The translations under genes and the position numbers were made by a program. This document shows, piece by piece, positions 6,560 through 14,521 of a DNA stretch of 64,000 nt. This DNA comes from Avichristensenella sp031550535. GTDB taxonomy: Bacteria; Bacillota; Clostridia; Christensenellales; Aristaeellaceae. How positions within the stretch are numbered: the stretch's first letter is position 1; every line of letters begins with the position of its first letter. The notes beneath the pieces are model-generated. The model saw only the letters and a program-made list of their open reading frames with translations, was not told where the DNA came from and did not search any database. The stretch covers positions 1 to 64,000 of the forward strand of contig JAVBOM010000018.1 of the NCBI GenBank assembly GCA_031550535.1, read 5' to 3'.

Positions 6560-9001
6560 ATGCGTAGGACGCAGTGGGTCGAGCTCTTTCGCACCATACA
6601 GCGCACATGGATGCTCTTTATCGGCATCAGTGTCGTCGCGGCGATCGGCGTGATGGCCTTTTTGACCTTACAGTTTTCCGTGGATGCCCAGCTCCGCACC
6701 GCCGACGCCTTTTACACCGATGGTAAAATGTTCGACCTTGAGATCTCCTGCCCGGACGGGCTGGGCGGCGGTGCCCTGAGCGCGCTTTCGTCCCTGGACG
6801 GCGTCGGCGCCGTCTCCGGCGTCCGCGCGGCGGACGGGTTGCTCCGCCTGCCGCAGGAGCGCCGCGTGGTGCGGGCGATGACGTTTTCGGGCACGGTCAA
6901 CGCGCCCGCCGTCACGGAGGGACGCCTGCCGGAAGCCGCGGACGAGTGCGCCGTGGACATCAGCCTCTACCGGAACGACGGCGTGCGCGTCGGGGATACG
7001 CTGACCCTCGACACGCGCGGCGCGGACGGGCAGCCCGCCCTCGCGGGCGATACGCTGACGGTGACGGGCGTATTCATCAGCCCTCTGTTCACGCGCCTGG
7101 ACTCAACCGGCGACCGGGGCATGACGGAGCTGGGCAACGGCATTGTACACGATCTGCTGCTGGTGCCGGACACGGCCATGCGCCCGGAGGCGTTCCCCAG
7201 CGGATATACGACCGCGTACCTGCGCCTCCTGGATACTGAGGACATCAGTAGCTTTACGGATGCGTACGGCGAAATCGTCCGGGACGCACGGGCACGGGTT
7301 CTGGCGCTGCCGGGCGCGTCCGGCTGGTCGGTCTCCACGCGCGAAGAAAGCCCCGGGCATATCATGGTCCGCGCTTCCGTATACCCGCTCCGCGAGCTGG
7401 GGGCCATCGCGTCGGCCATCTTTCTGGCGGTCGCCATCGCCGTGTGCTATTTCTCCGTCAGCCGCATCGCCGAGGAACGCCGCCCGCTGATTGGCGCACA
7501 GAAGGCGCTTGGCTTCACGCCCGGGGAAATTCGCGCGCGCTATACCCTGTACGCGTTCTGCTCCGTGACGGTCAGCCTCCTGGCAGGCATTCCGCTGGGC
7601 ACGACGGTACTACAGCGCGTGATGCTCCACATATGGAACGTGGATACCTACGTTTTTGACCGGTTCGTTCTGACTTCCGATATTCCGATGGTGGCCCTGT
7701 GCGCGGCCGTGGTGTACGGTGCGATGGGGCTGACCGCCATGGGCGCGCTCCACCGCTTCAACCGGCAGCCGGCCGTCGCGCTCCTGCGGGGCACGCCCGG
7801 TGCGGGCCAGCGGCTGATCCTGCTGGAGCGTTTCCGTCCCCTCTGGCGGCGGCTGAAGGCCATTGACAAGGCGTCCATCAAGAACGCGCTGATGGACCGG
7901 AGCAGGGTGTTCACCGTGATTCTGTGCGCCGCGGGCTGCATGGCGCTGCTCGTGATGGCGTTCCAGCTCAGATACCCGGCGTCCAGCGCCATGGAGCGGC
8001 AGACGAAGACCATCATGCCGTATGAGGACCGGGTGATGATCGATGTCCGGCGGAACCCGGAAGGTGTCGAGGATCTCCGGGCGGTGCTGGCCGATACGGC
8101 GGGCGTTTCCGCGCTCGGCGCACGGGAGGCGCGCGTATACCTTTCCGGTGAGGCGGGCGAAGGGCGATACGGCCAGTTGCTCTGCTTTGAGCGGGATAAC
8201 CCCAGGGGGTTTGTGAACCTGCTAGACTCCCGGACGGGCAAGGCGCTGGACATTCCCCGGGAAGGGCTGCTGGTCAGCGCAAAGGCGGCCGCACAGCTCG
8301 CCCTCAACGTGGGGAGCGCCGTCACGATGGTGGACGCCTCGGGCAGCGCGCACGCGTGCACCGTGGCGGGCGTGTTTGAGAACTACGCGGGCAACCTGTT
8401 CGTCTTTTCGCAGGCCCAGTACCAGGCGCTGTACGGCACAGCGCCCACGCTGAACGCGCTGTATCTGTGCGTGACAGGCGAGGCACGCGTGCCGCAGTCC
8501 GCGCTGGCGTCGGTATCCGGGTTTCTTAGCTACAAGCCGCCGACGGAGTATCTCTCGTCCATCGCACGTTTTCGCGACGAAACGGCGCTGTTCGTGTTGT
8601 TGCTGTGCGGCTTCGCGCTGCTGCTGGCCACGGCCGTGCTGCTGAACCTGATGGCCATCAATGTCAGGCAGCGCGCGCCGGAGCTTGCGGTTCTCCGCAT
8701 CAACGGCTTCGCGATGAGCAGCCTCCGGCGGTTTCTGCAATGCGACGCGCTGTTGCTGATGCCGCTGGGCATCATTTTGGGGCTCCCCGTGGGCGCGTTT
8801 GCCTCCGCGCGGATGCTAAACGCCCTGGAATCCGTCTTCTTCATGGTGGATCGCGGCCTGCAGCCCCTGACGGTTGTGCTGAGCTGCGCCATGATGATTC
8901 TGTTTACACTGATGATTACCGGGATCGCGCTCCGGGGTCTGCATACGCTGGATATGACCCGCGCGCGCGAGAACGAACTGGACTGGGGGGCTTTCAAATG
9001 A
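6560..9001 (+). CDS. FtsX/MacB-type ABC permease with two FtsX domains
   Basis: 813-residue membrane protein. Helix 1 (about 19-38, FIGISVVAAIGVMAFLTL) is followed by a large extracytoplasmic domain (to about 270), an FtsX-like three-helix block (about 275-410), a second extracytoplasmic domain (about 450-665) and a final FtsX block (about 670-795). This is the ten-helix LolC-like/type VII exporter layout, which usually moves lipids or peptides out or transmits mechanical force rather than importing solutes. AAAGGCGG precedes the ATG. It follows the GAF-ATPase by 71 bases, and its stop overlaps the start of the FecR gene (ATGA), so the subunits should be made together. Confidence 0.88.
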   Translation: MRRTQWVELFRTIQRTWMLFIGISVVAAIGVMAFLTLQFSVDAQLRTADAFYTDGKMFDLEISCPDGLGGGALSALSSLDGVGAVSGVRAADGLLRLPQERRVVRAMTFSGTVNAPAVTEGRLPEAADECAVDISLYRNDGVRVGDTLTLDTRGADGQPALAGDTLTVTGVFISPLFTRLDSTGDRGMTELGNGIVHDLLLVPDTAMRPEAFPSGYTTAYLRLLDTEDISSFTDAYGEIVRDARARVLALPGASGWSVSTREESPGHIMVRASVYPLRELGAIASAIFLAVAIAVCYFSVSRIAEERRPLIGAQKALGFTPGEIRARYTLYAFCSVTVSLLAGIPLGTTVLQRVMLHIWNVDTYVFDRFVLTSDIPMVALCAAVVYGAMGLTAMGALHRFNRQPAVALLRGTPGAGQRLILLERFRPLWRRLKAIDKASIKNALMDRSRVFTVILCAAGCMALLVMAFQLRYPASSAMERQTKTIMPYEDRVMIDVRRNPEGVEDLRAVLADTAGVSALGAREARVYLSGEAGEGRYGQLLCFERDNPRGFVNLLDSRTGKALDIPREGLLVSAKAAAQLALNVGSAVTMVDASGSAHACTVAGVFENYAGNLFVFSQAQYQALYGTAPTLNALYLCVTGEARVPQSALASVSGFLSYKPPTEYLSSIARFRDETALFVLLLCGFALLLATAVLLNLMAINVRQRAPELAVLRINGFAMSSLRRFLQCDALLLMPLGIILGLPVGAFASARMLNALESVFFMVDRGLQPLTVVLSCAMMILFTLMITGIALRGLHTLDMTRARENELDWGAFK

Positions 9002-10152
9002 TCCGCAGATTTGCCATCTGCCTATGCCTGTTGCTCTGTGTGCCGCTGTTTGTATCGGCTGCCGGCGAGGAAACGCCTGTCGCGGAGGCGCGGGATGTGT
9101 CCCTGCTGGAAATACGCGGGCGCAAGGATGGCGTTGCGCTGAAGCGCGCGGGCGAGGGAAATGCCCTCACGGCCGCCGCCGGCATGCGGCTCATTGCCGG
9201 GGACCTGCTGTCCACCGGCCCTTCGACCACCGCCTTTTTGCTGGCAGACCGTGACCGCCTGTTCCAGTTCGACCCCTACGGCGTCCTGGCGGTTGAGGCG
9301 GCGGGTCCCCGCAAGCTGACGCTCACGGTGCAGACCGGCAAGCTCTACTTCAACATCAAATCGCCGCTGGCGGACGACGAAACGCTGGACATCAACACCG
9401 GCGGCGCGACGATGAGCGTGCGCGGCACGCGCGGGTTCCTGCTGACCGGGCGGGACGTGTTCCAGGTGGGCATCGCCGAGGGCAAGGTGGATGTGGACAT
9501 CGGCGGGGAGGTGTACGCGGTCGGCGAGGGGACCCGCCTGATCGCCTACCGCGACGAGAACGGGGCGCTCGGCGCCCCGAAGGTGGAGCCGATGCCCGTG
9601 GTGAACAAGGGCCTATCAGACTTTGACACCTGGTCGGACAAATCGATGTGCAACTGCCCTGTGGGCGGCCATCTGAAGCTGGAATGCGGCCACTTTGCAT
9701 GCGACCCGGGCGGTCCGCACGCGCCGTGCGAACACTGCGGAAACTATCTGTGCAACAGCCGCTCGCACGCCCCGTGCCGCCTGTGCGGCAAGCCCCTGTG
9801 CGTCGGCGTGCACGGCCTCGGCGAGTGCGCGAGCGGGATCACCCCCGCCCCGGCGACGCCGATCCCCCGTCCCGCACTGCCTGTGGTAACGCCTTCCCCC
9901 GCGCCGACCGAAGCGCCCACCGAGGCGCCGACCGAATCGCCCACCGAAACGCCGTCGGAGGCACCGACCGAAGCGCCAACTTCCGAACCCACAGAGACGC
10001 CGGCGGCGGAAGAAGCCCTCCTGTGCCCTGTGTGCGGGAAGGCCGTGCCTTTCGTGGACGCGCACAAGTGCCCCTATGAGAGTTGCCACGATCTGAGGCA
10101 TTACACCTGCTATACGCAGCCGCCAAGAGAAAACGCGAACAATGTCCAGTAA
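8998..10152 (+). CDS. Secreted FecR-domain protein with Cys-rich and zinc-ribbon modules
   Basis: 384 residues. A signal peptide (1-21) is followed by a FecR-like domain (about 45-190: GDLLSTGPSTTAFL, TVQTGKLYFNIKSP, TMSVRGTRGFLL). Next come a Cys/His-rich region (about 218-277, ten or more cysteines in pairs), a low-complexity TEAPTEAP-type linker (about 299-336) and a terminal zinc-ribbon-like CPVCG...CPYESC (343-371). The start overlaps the permease stop as ATGA, and the gene overlaps the cyclase gene by 11 bases. FecR domains pass extracytoplasmic signals to membrane partners. Here there is no sigma factor; the partners are the ABC permease and the CHASE2-cyclase. The extracellular cysteine clusters are unexplained and could bind metal or sense redox state (inference). 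Confidence 0.82.
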   Translation: MIRRFAICLCLLLCVPLFVSAAGEETPVAEARDVSLLEIRGRKDGVALKRAGEGNALTAAAGMRLIAGDLLSTGPSTTAFLLADRDRLFQFDPYGVLAVEAAGPRKLTLTVQTGKLYFNIKSPLADDETLDINTGGATMSVRGTRGFLLTGRDVFQVGIAEGKVDVDIGGEVYAVGEGTRLIAYRDENGALGAPKVEPMPVVNKGLSDFDTWSDKSMCNCPVGGHLKLECGHFACDPGGPHAPCEHCGNYLCNSRSHAPCRLCGKPLCVGVHGLGECASGITPAPATPIPRPALPVVTPSPAPTEAPTEAPTESPTETPSEAPTEAPTSEPTETPAAEEALLCPVCGKAVPFVDAHKCPYESCHDLRHYTCYTQPPRENANNVQ

Positions 10153-11971
10153 AATCCGCCGCCCGCTGACCGCGCTACTCTTCCTGCTTCCGCTCGCGGT
10201 CGTCCTGGCCGCGTGGCTCGCGGGCTGGCTCTTGCCGCTGGAGCGGAGCGTGCAGGATTATCTGTACCAGCACCCGGGCACCCCCTCGCCGAGGATTTTC
10301 GTTATCGGCATTGACGAGGAGACGCTGGACGTGATGGGGCCTTTTGAGACATGGAGCCGCGTGGGCATCGCGGCGCTGGTGGAGAAGCTGACGAGCGATC
10401 CGGCGGCCGCGCCGGCTGTCATCGGCCTGGATATTGGCTTTTACGGGGAAAAGAATCAGGAGGACGATGCCCGGCTTGTGGCGGCCTGCCGCGAGGCGGG
10501 CAATGTTGTCGCGGCGGGCGCTGTGACGTTTGGCCCGACGCTGAAGGACGACGCGGGCGGCGGCGTGTACGCCAGGACGGAGGCCGTTACGCTCGAAAAA
10601 CCCTTTCCCGCGCTGCTTGACGCCGCCGCCTGGGGCCACACCAACATCAACCTGGACAAGGACGGTGTGGCCAGGAGCGCGCTCGGCTGGCTCCCGGTGG
10701 GCGGCGAGCGCGTGGAGTCCTTCGCGGAAACGATCTACCGCGTCTACACGGGCGCGGCGCCCGCCATACCGCTGGACGCAAACCGGCAGTGGCGCATTGC
10801 GTATTCCGCAAAGCCCTACGCGTACTATGGCATTCCGGGCGCGGGGGCGTCGCTTGCGCGCGTGCTCTCCGGGGAATACCCGGCGTCGGCGTTTGCCGGG
10901 TCCATCGTGCTGGTCGGGGCGTACGCAAACGGCATGACGGACTACTACAGCACCCCCGTCAGCCTGAGCGAGCGAATGCACGGTGTGGAGGTGCACGCCA
11001 ACCTCATCCAAGCCATGCTGGAAGAAAAATACGTGCGGACGCCGCCGCTCGCGCTGTCCGTGACGCTGTGCGCGGCCGTTTGGGGCATCGCCATGGCGCT
11101 GTTTCTTCGCGCGCGCGCGCGGTTCTCGCTGCCGCTTGCGTTGCTGCTGCTGGCCGGGTACGGCGTCGCCGCCGTGCTCTGCTCGTACCGGCAGCTTTTT
11201 TTGCCGTTTGTCGCACCTGTGCTGGGTGGTATTTCGCTGATCGGGGTCCATCTGGCGCTGAAGTACATCGGCGGATGGTGGGAGAGGCGGCGCATCATCG
11301 CCAGTTTCAGCCGCTACCTGCCCCCGCAGGTTGCGCGCGGCATTGCCGAGCGCGGCGAGGAAGCCCTGCGACTGGGCGGGACCAAGCGCGGCGTCGCGGT
11401 GCTCTTTGTGGATATCCGGGGCTTCACGGCGCTGGCGGAACAGCTTCCGCCGGAACGCATCGTGACGCTGCTAAACCAATACCTGCGCCTGACGACGGTG
11501 TGCGTGTTTCATCACCAGGGCACGGTGGATAAGTTCATCGGCGACGCGACCATGGCGCTGTTCAACGCGCCGGGCGATGTGACCGACTATGTGTATGAGG
11601 CCGTCGGCGCGGCGTTTGAGATGATGGAAAACAGCGCGGTTCTGAACGCGTCCCTCGCCGCGGACGGCGTGGACGGCATCGCCTTTGGCATCGGCATTCA
11701 CTGCGGGGAAGCGGTGGTGGGCAACATCGGCACGGAGTTCCGCATGGAGTACACGGCCATCGGCGACACCGTAAACACGGCCTCGCGCCTGGAAGGGTTG
11801 GCGGAGGCGGGCGAGATATTGATCAGCGAGGCGGTGTACCGCCACGTGAAGGACCGGTTTGTCTGCGCGTACCTGGGCGAAAGGGTGCTGCGCGGCAAGC
11901 GGGAGCCCGTGCCGGTGTGGCGTCTGGAGCGGCCGCTGGAGCGGGGGGAAGCGCCGGACGGGGCGCAATAG
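10142..11971 (+). CDS. CHASE2-domain class III adenylate/guanylate cyclase
   Basis: 609-residue membrane sensor enzyme that should make cAMP or cGMP. One N-terminal helix (about 10-31) leads to an extracellular CHASE2 domain (about 35-290: FVIGIDEETLDVMG, VIGLDIGFYG, HGVEVHANLIQAML). Two or three membrane helices follow (about 297-375), then a class III catalytic domain (about 405-600). The catalytic set looks complete: metal-binding Asp424 (VDIRGFT) and Asp468 (KFIGDATMALF), base-contacting Lys in VDKFIG, and the transition-state pair Asn545/Arg549 (NTASR). It is the last gene of the operon, translationally coupled to the FecR protein, which is the obvious candidate for an external ligand or partner. 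No cyclic-nucleotide-binding protein is encoded in the window. Confidence 0.9.
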   Translation: MSSKIRRPLTALLFLLPLAVVLAAWLAGWLLPLERSVQDYLYQHPGTPSPRIFVIGIDEETLDVMGPFETWSRVGIAALVEKLTSDPAAAPAVIGLDIGFYGEKNQEDDARLVAACREAGNVVAAGAVTFGPTLKDDAGGGVYARTEAVTLEKPFPALLDAAAWGHTNINLDKDGVARSALGWLPVGGERVESFAETIYRVYTGAAPAIPLDANRQWRIAYSAKPYAYYGIPGAGASLARVLSGEYPASAFAGSIVLVGAYANGMTDYYSTPVSLSERMHGVEVHANLIQAMLEEKYVRTPPLALSVTLCAAVWGIAMALFLRARARFSLPLALLLLAGYGVAAVLCSYRQLFLPFVAPVLGGISLIGVHLALKYIGGWWERRRIIASFSRYLPPQVARGIAERGEEALRLGGTKRGVAVLFVDIRGFTALAEQLPPERIVTLLNQYLRLTTVCVFHHQGTVDKFIGDATMALFNAPGDVTDYVYEAVGAAFEMMENSAVLNASLAADGVDGIAFGIGIHCGEAVVGNIGTEFRMEYTAIGDTVNTASRLEGLAEAGEILISEAVYRHVKDRFVCAYLGERVLRGKREPVPVWRLERPLERGEAPDGAQ

Positions 11972-11974
11972 AGT

Positions 11975-12016
11975 AAAACAGACCCCGCGTCAAAGAACGG
12001 CGCGGGGTCTGTTTTT
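11975..12016 (+). terminator. Intrinsic terminator of the cyclase operon
   Basis: AACAGACCCCGCG stem (11977-11989) pairs with CGCGGGGTCTGTT (12001-12013), and the right arm runs into five T residues. It sits directly after the cyclase stop codon. Confidence 0.9.
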
Positions 12017-12177
12017 ATGCCAATTGCAGTTAGAAAGTGCCATAAAGATCGCGAAGGATTTTCGTTCCTCGCTAAGACGCCGGAGCGAGGTGTAGCAGCG
12101 CTACGCTGAGCGGAGAAGGCAACGCGAGGGGCGAAAAGACTCGCGAGATTGTGGCAGTTTCTGACGGAAATTGGCAT
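12017..12177. repeat. 161-bp inverted-repeat element
   Basis: Starts ATGCCAATT and ends AATTGGCAT. Roughly 48 bases at each end form an imperfect inverted repeat (including AGAAAGTGCC against GGCAGTTTCT, and GCGAAGGATTTTCG against CGAAAAGACTCGCG). The middle holds further dyads, such as GTAGCAGCGCTAC, so nearly the whole segment can fold into one long hairpin. It contains no gene and fills the space between two convergent genes. It may be a MITE-like or REP-like element; only this copy is in the window. Confidence 0.7.
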
Positions 12178-12184
12178 TATGCCA

Positions 12185-14425
12185 TTATATATACCGCCCC
12201 GTCACCGACCGCGCGACCGCGCGCAGCCCCATGGGCGGCCCTTCGTACAGGATCTCCCCGCCCCGGCTGCCGCCGTCCGGGCCCAGGTCGATGATCCAGT
12301 CCGCGCGCCGGATCACGTCCAAGTGGTGCTCGATGACCACGACCGTGTTCCCGGCCTGTACCAGCCGGTCGATCAGCGACAGGATGTGCGCCACGTCCGA
12401 CATGTGCAGGCCGGTGGTCGGCTCGTCCAGGATGTACAGGTTGCCCTTGCGGTTCAATTCGCGCGCCAGCTTCAGCCGCTGGCACTCGCCGCCGGAAAGC
12501 GTGTTCAGCGGCTGGCCGAGCGTCATGTAGCCCAGGCCCACCTCATGTACGCCGCGCAGCTTCTTCTTGATCTCCTGATCGTCAAAAAAGTCCGCGGCCT
12601 CGGCGACGGTCATGCCCATTACCTCGACGATGCTCTTTCCTTTGTAGGGATAGGCCAGTACCTCCGCCTTGTAGCGCGTCCCGCCGCACACCTCGCACGT
12701 GGACTCCATCACGTCCATGAACGACAAGTTGATCTCCACCGTGCCGATGCCCTTGCAGTTCTCGCACGCGCCCTCGGCGTTGTAGCTGAACAGCCCGGCG
12801 CTGACGCCGTTCGCGCCCGCGAAGCACTGCCGGATGCGATCCATCGCGCCGGTGAACGTAGCGGGGTTGGAGCGGATGTTCGCGGCCACGGGGTTTTGGT
12901 CGATGCGCACAGCGTCCGGGTGCTGGGCGGCGAACACGTCGTTCACCAGCGTGCTCTTGCCCGACCCCGCGACGCCGGTCACCACCGTGAACAGCCCCAC
13001 GGGTACACGCAGCCGCGCGCCCCGCAGGTTGTGCAGCGTGCTCGGCGCGGACTCGATGAACACGCCGGCGGGCCGGGGATTCTCGTTGATGGGCATGGTC
13101 TGGCTGAGGAACTGCCCGGTCAGCGTGTCAGCGCGCGTGAGGCCCTCAAACGATCCCTCGTACACAACCTGCCCGCCCGCCGCGCCCGCGCGCGGCCCCA
13201 TGTCGATCACATGGTCGGCCACGCGGATCACGTCCGGGTCGTGCTCGACCACGATCACGGTGTTGCCCCTGTCGCGCAGGCGCAGCAACAATTCGTTCAG
13301 CCGGTGCACATCCCGCGCGTGCAGGCCAATGCTCGGCTCGTCAAAGATGTACATCACGTCGTTCAGGCTGCTGGACAGGTGCTTGATCATCTTCACGCGT
13401 TGGGACTCGCCGCCGGAGAGCGACGCGGTCTCGCGGTTCAGATGGATGTAGTCCAGCCCGATGTCGATCAGGTTTTGCAGCCGGCCGCAAAGGCTGTCGA
13501 TGATCGGCAGGGCGCGCGCGTCCGTGAACGCGCGCAGCGTCCGGATCAGATCCTCCGGCTGCATTTCGCCCATGTCGTGGATGGAATGGCCCAGGATCTT
13601 GGAGGCGAGCGCCGTCTCGCTCAACCGCTTTCCCTGGCAGACGGGGCAATCGCGCAGCGCCGTGAAGCGATCCAGCTTCTTCTGCCCCTTCTCGGACTTC
13701 TCCCGGTCTGTGCGGATGTTCGTGCGGAGGAACTTCTCCGCCAGGCCCTCGTATTTTGTGTTCATCTCGCCGTCCATGTAGGCCATGGTCACCTTCTCGG
13801 CCTTGGCGTAGAGGAGCTTGTCGAACTCCTCGGGCGTATAGTCGCGCAGCTTTTTGTCGTTGTCAAAGAAGCCGTGCGACGCGTAGCTTTTCCACAGCCA
13901 CGATCCGACCGTGTACCCCGGCAGCAGGATCGCGCCTTCGTTCAGGGATTTGTCCAGGTCAAGCGCCGCGTCCAGGTTTAGCGCGATGATTTTGCCGATG
14001 CCCTCGCATTCCTTGCACATGCCCGCCGGGTCGTTGAAGGAATAGCTGTTGCCAAACCCGATGTGCGGGTCGCCAAAGCGCGAGAAGAGGAGCCGCAGGA
14101 GCGAGCTGATGTCCGTGATCGTGCCCAGCGTGGAGCGCGCGGTGCCGCCCAGGCGCTTCTGGTCCACCACGATGGCCGTGGAAAGGTTCTCGATGGCATC
14201 GGCGTCCGGCTGCCCGTAGCGGGGCAAAAACAGCCGCGCGAAGTTGGAAAATGTCTCGTTGAGCTGCCGCCCCGCCTCCTGCGCGAGCGTGTCAAACACC
14301 ACGGAGGATTTGCCCGACCCGGACACGCCCGTGAACACGATCAGCTTGCCCTTGGGGATCACAAGGCTCACATTTTTGAGGTTATTCTCCCGCGCGCCGG
14401 TGATTTGGATGGTGCCTCTTTCCAT
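12185..14425 (-). CDS. Short UvrA-like ABC ATPase (UvrA2/drug-resistance type)
   Basis: 746 residues with the tandem ABC layout of UvrA but about 200 shorter than true UvrA; it appears to lack the UvrB-binding insertion. Motifs: Walker A GVSGSGKS (first) and GVAGSGKS (second), signatures SLSGGESQR and TLSGGECQR, and zinc-binding CKECEG/CPVCQG and CENCKG/CEVCGG pairs. The ATG at 14425 is chosen because AAGGAGGG lies 6 bases upstream; an ATG at 14443 lies on the far side of that site. It is probably cytoplasmic, binding DNA or protecting against DNA-targeting compounds rather than acting as the main excision-repair UvrA. It is transcribed alone. Confidence 0.88.
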   Translation of the reverse strand: MERGTIQITGARENNLKNVSLVIPKGKLIVFTGVSGSGKSSVVFDTLAQEAGRQLNETFSNFARLFLPRYGQPDADAIENLSTAIVVDQKRLGGTARSTLGTITDISSLLRLLFSRFGDPHIGFGNSYSFNDPAGMCKECEGIGKIIALNLDAALDLDKSLNEGAILLPGYTVGSWLWKSYASHGFFDNDKKLRDYTPEEFDKLLYAKAEKVTMAYMDGEMNTKYEGLAEKFLRTNIRTDREKSEKGQKKLDRFTALRDCPVCQGKRLSETALASKILGHSIHDMGEMQPEDLIRTLRAFTDARALPIIDSLCGRLQNLIDIGLDYIHLNRETASLSGGESQRVKMIKHLSSSLNDVMYIFDEPSIGLHARDVHRLNELLLRLRDRGNTVIVVEHDPDVIRVADHVIDMGPRAGAAGGQVVYEGSFEGLTRADTLTGQFLSQTMPINENPRPAGVFIESAPSTLHNLRGARLRVPVGLFTVVTGVAGSGKSTLVNDVFAAQHPDAVRIDQNPVAANIRSNPATFTGAMDRIRQCFAGANGVSAGLFSYNAEGACENCKGIGTVEINLSFMDVMESTCEVCGGTRYKAEVLAYPYKGKSIVEVMGMTVAEAADFFDDQEIKKKLRGVHEVGLGYMTLGQPLNTLSGGECQRLKLARELNRKGNLYILDEPTTGLHMSDVAHILSLIDRLVQAGNTVVVIEHHLDVIRRADWIIDLGPDGGSRGGEILYEGPPMGLRAVARSVTGRYI

Positions 14426-14521
14426 TTTCGCCCTCCTTCGCATCGTGTGGATATGACAACAAAAGGAACGTTATTATACACACGATGCGGGCGTTTGGCA
14501 AGGGAAATTTTTCACCATTTT

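Noticed and set aside
9900..10010. Tandem repeat in the FecR protein gene considered as a CRISPR or DNA repeat
   Set aside because: It codes a Pro-Thr-Glu-Ala linker in the protein frame; units are short (about 12 bases) and there are no spacers.
12149..13981. 610-codon open frame opposite the UvrA-like gene
   Set aside because: Low-complexity translation without motifs. The opposite strand has full ABC ATPase motifs and a good ribosome binding site.
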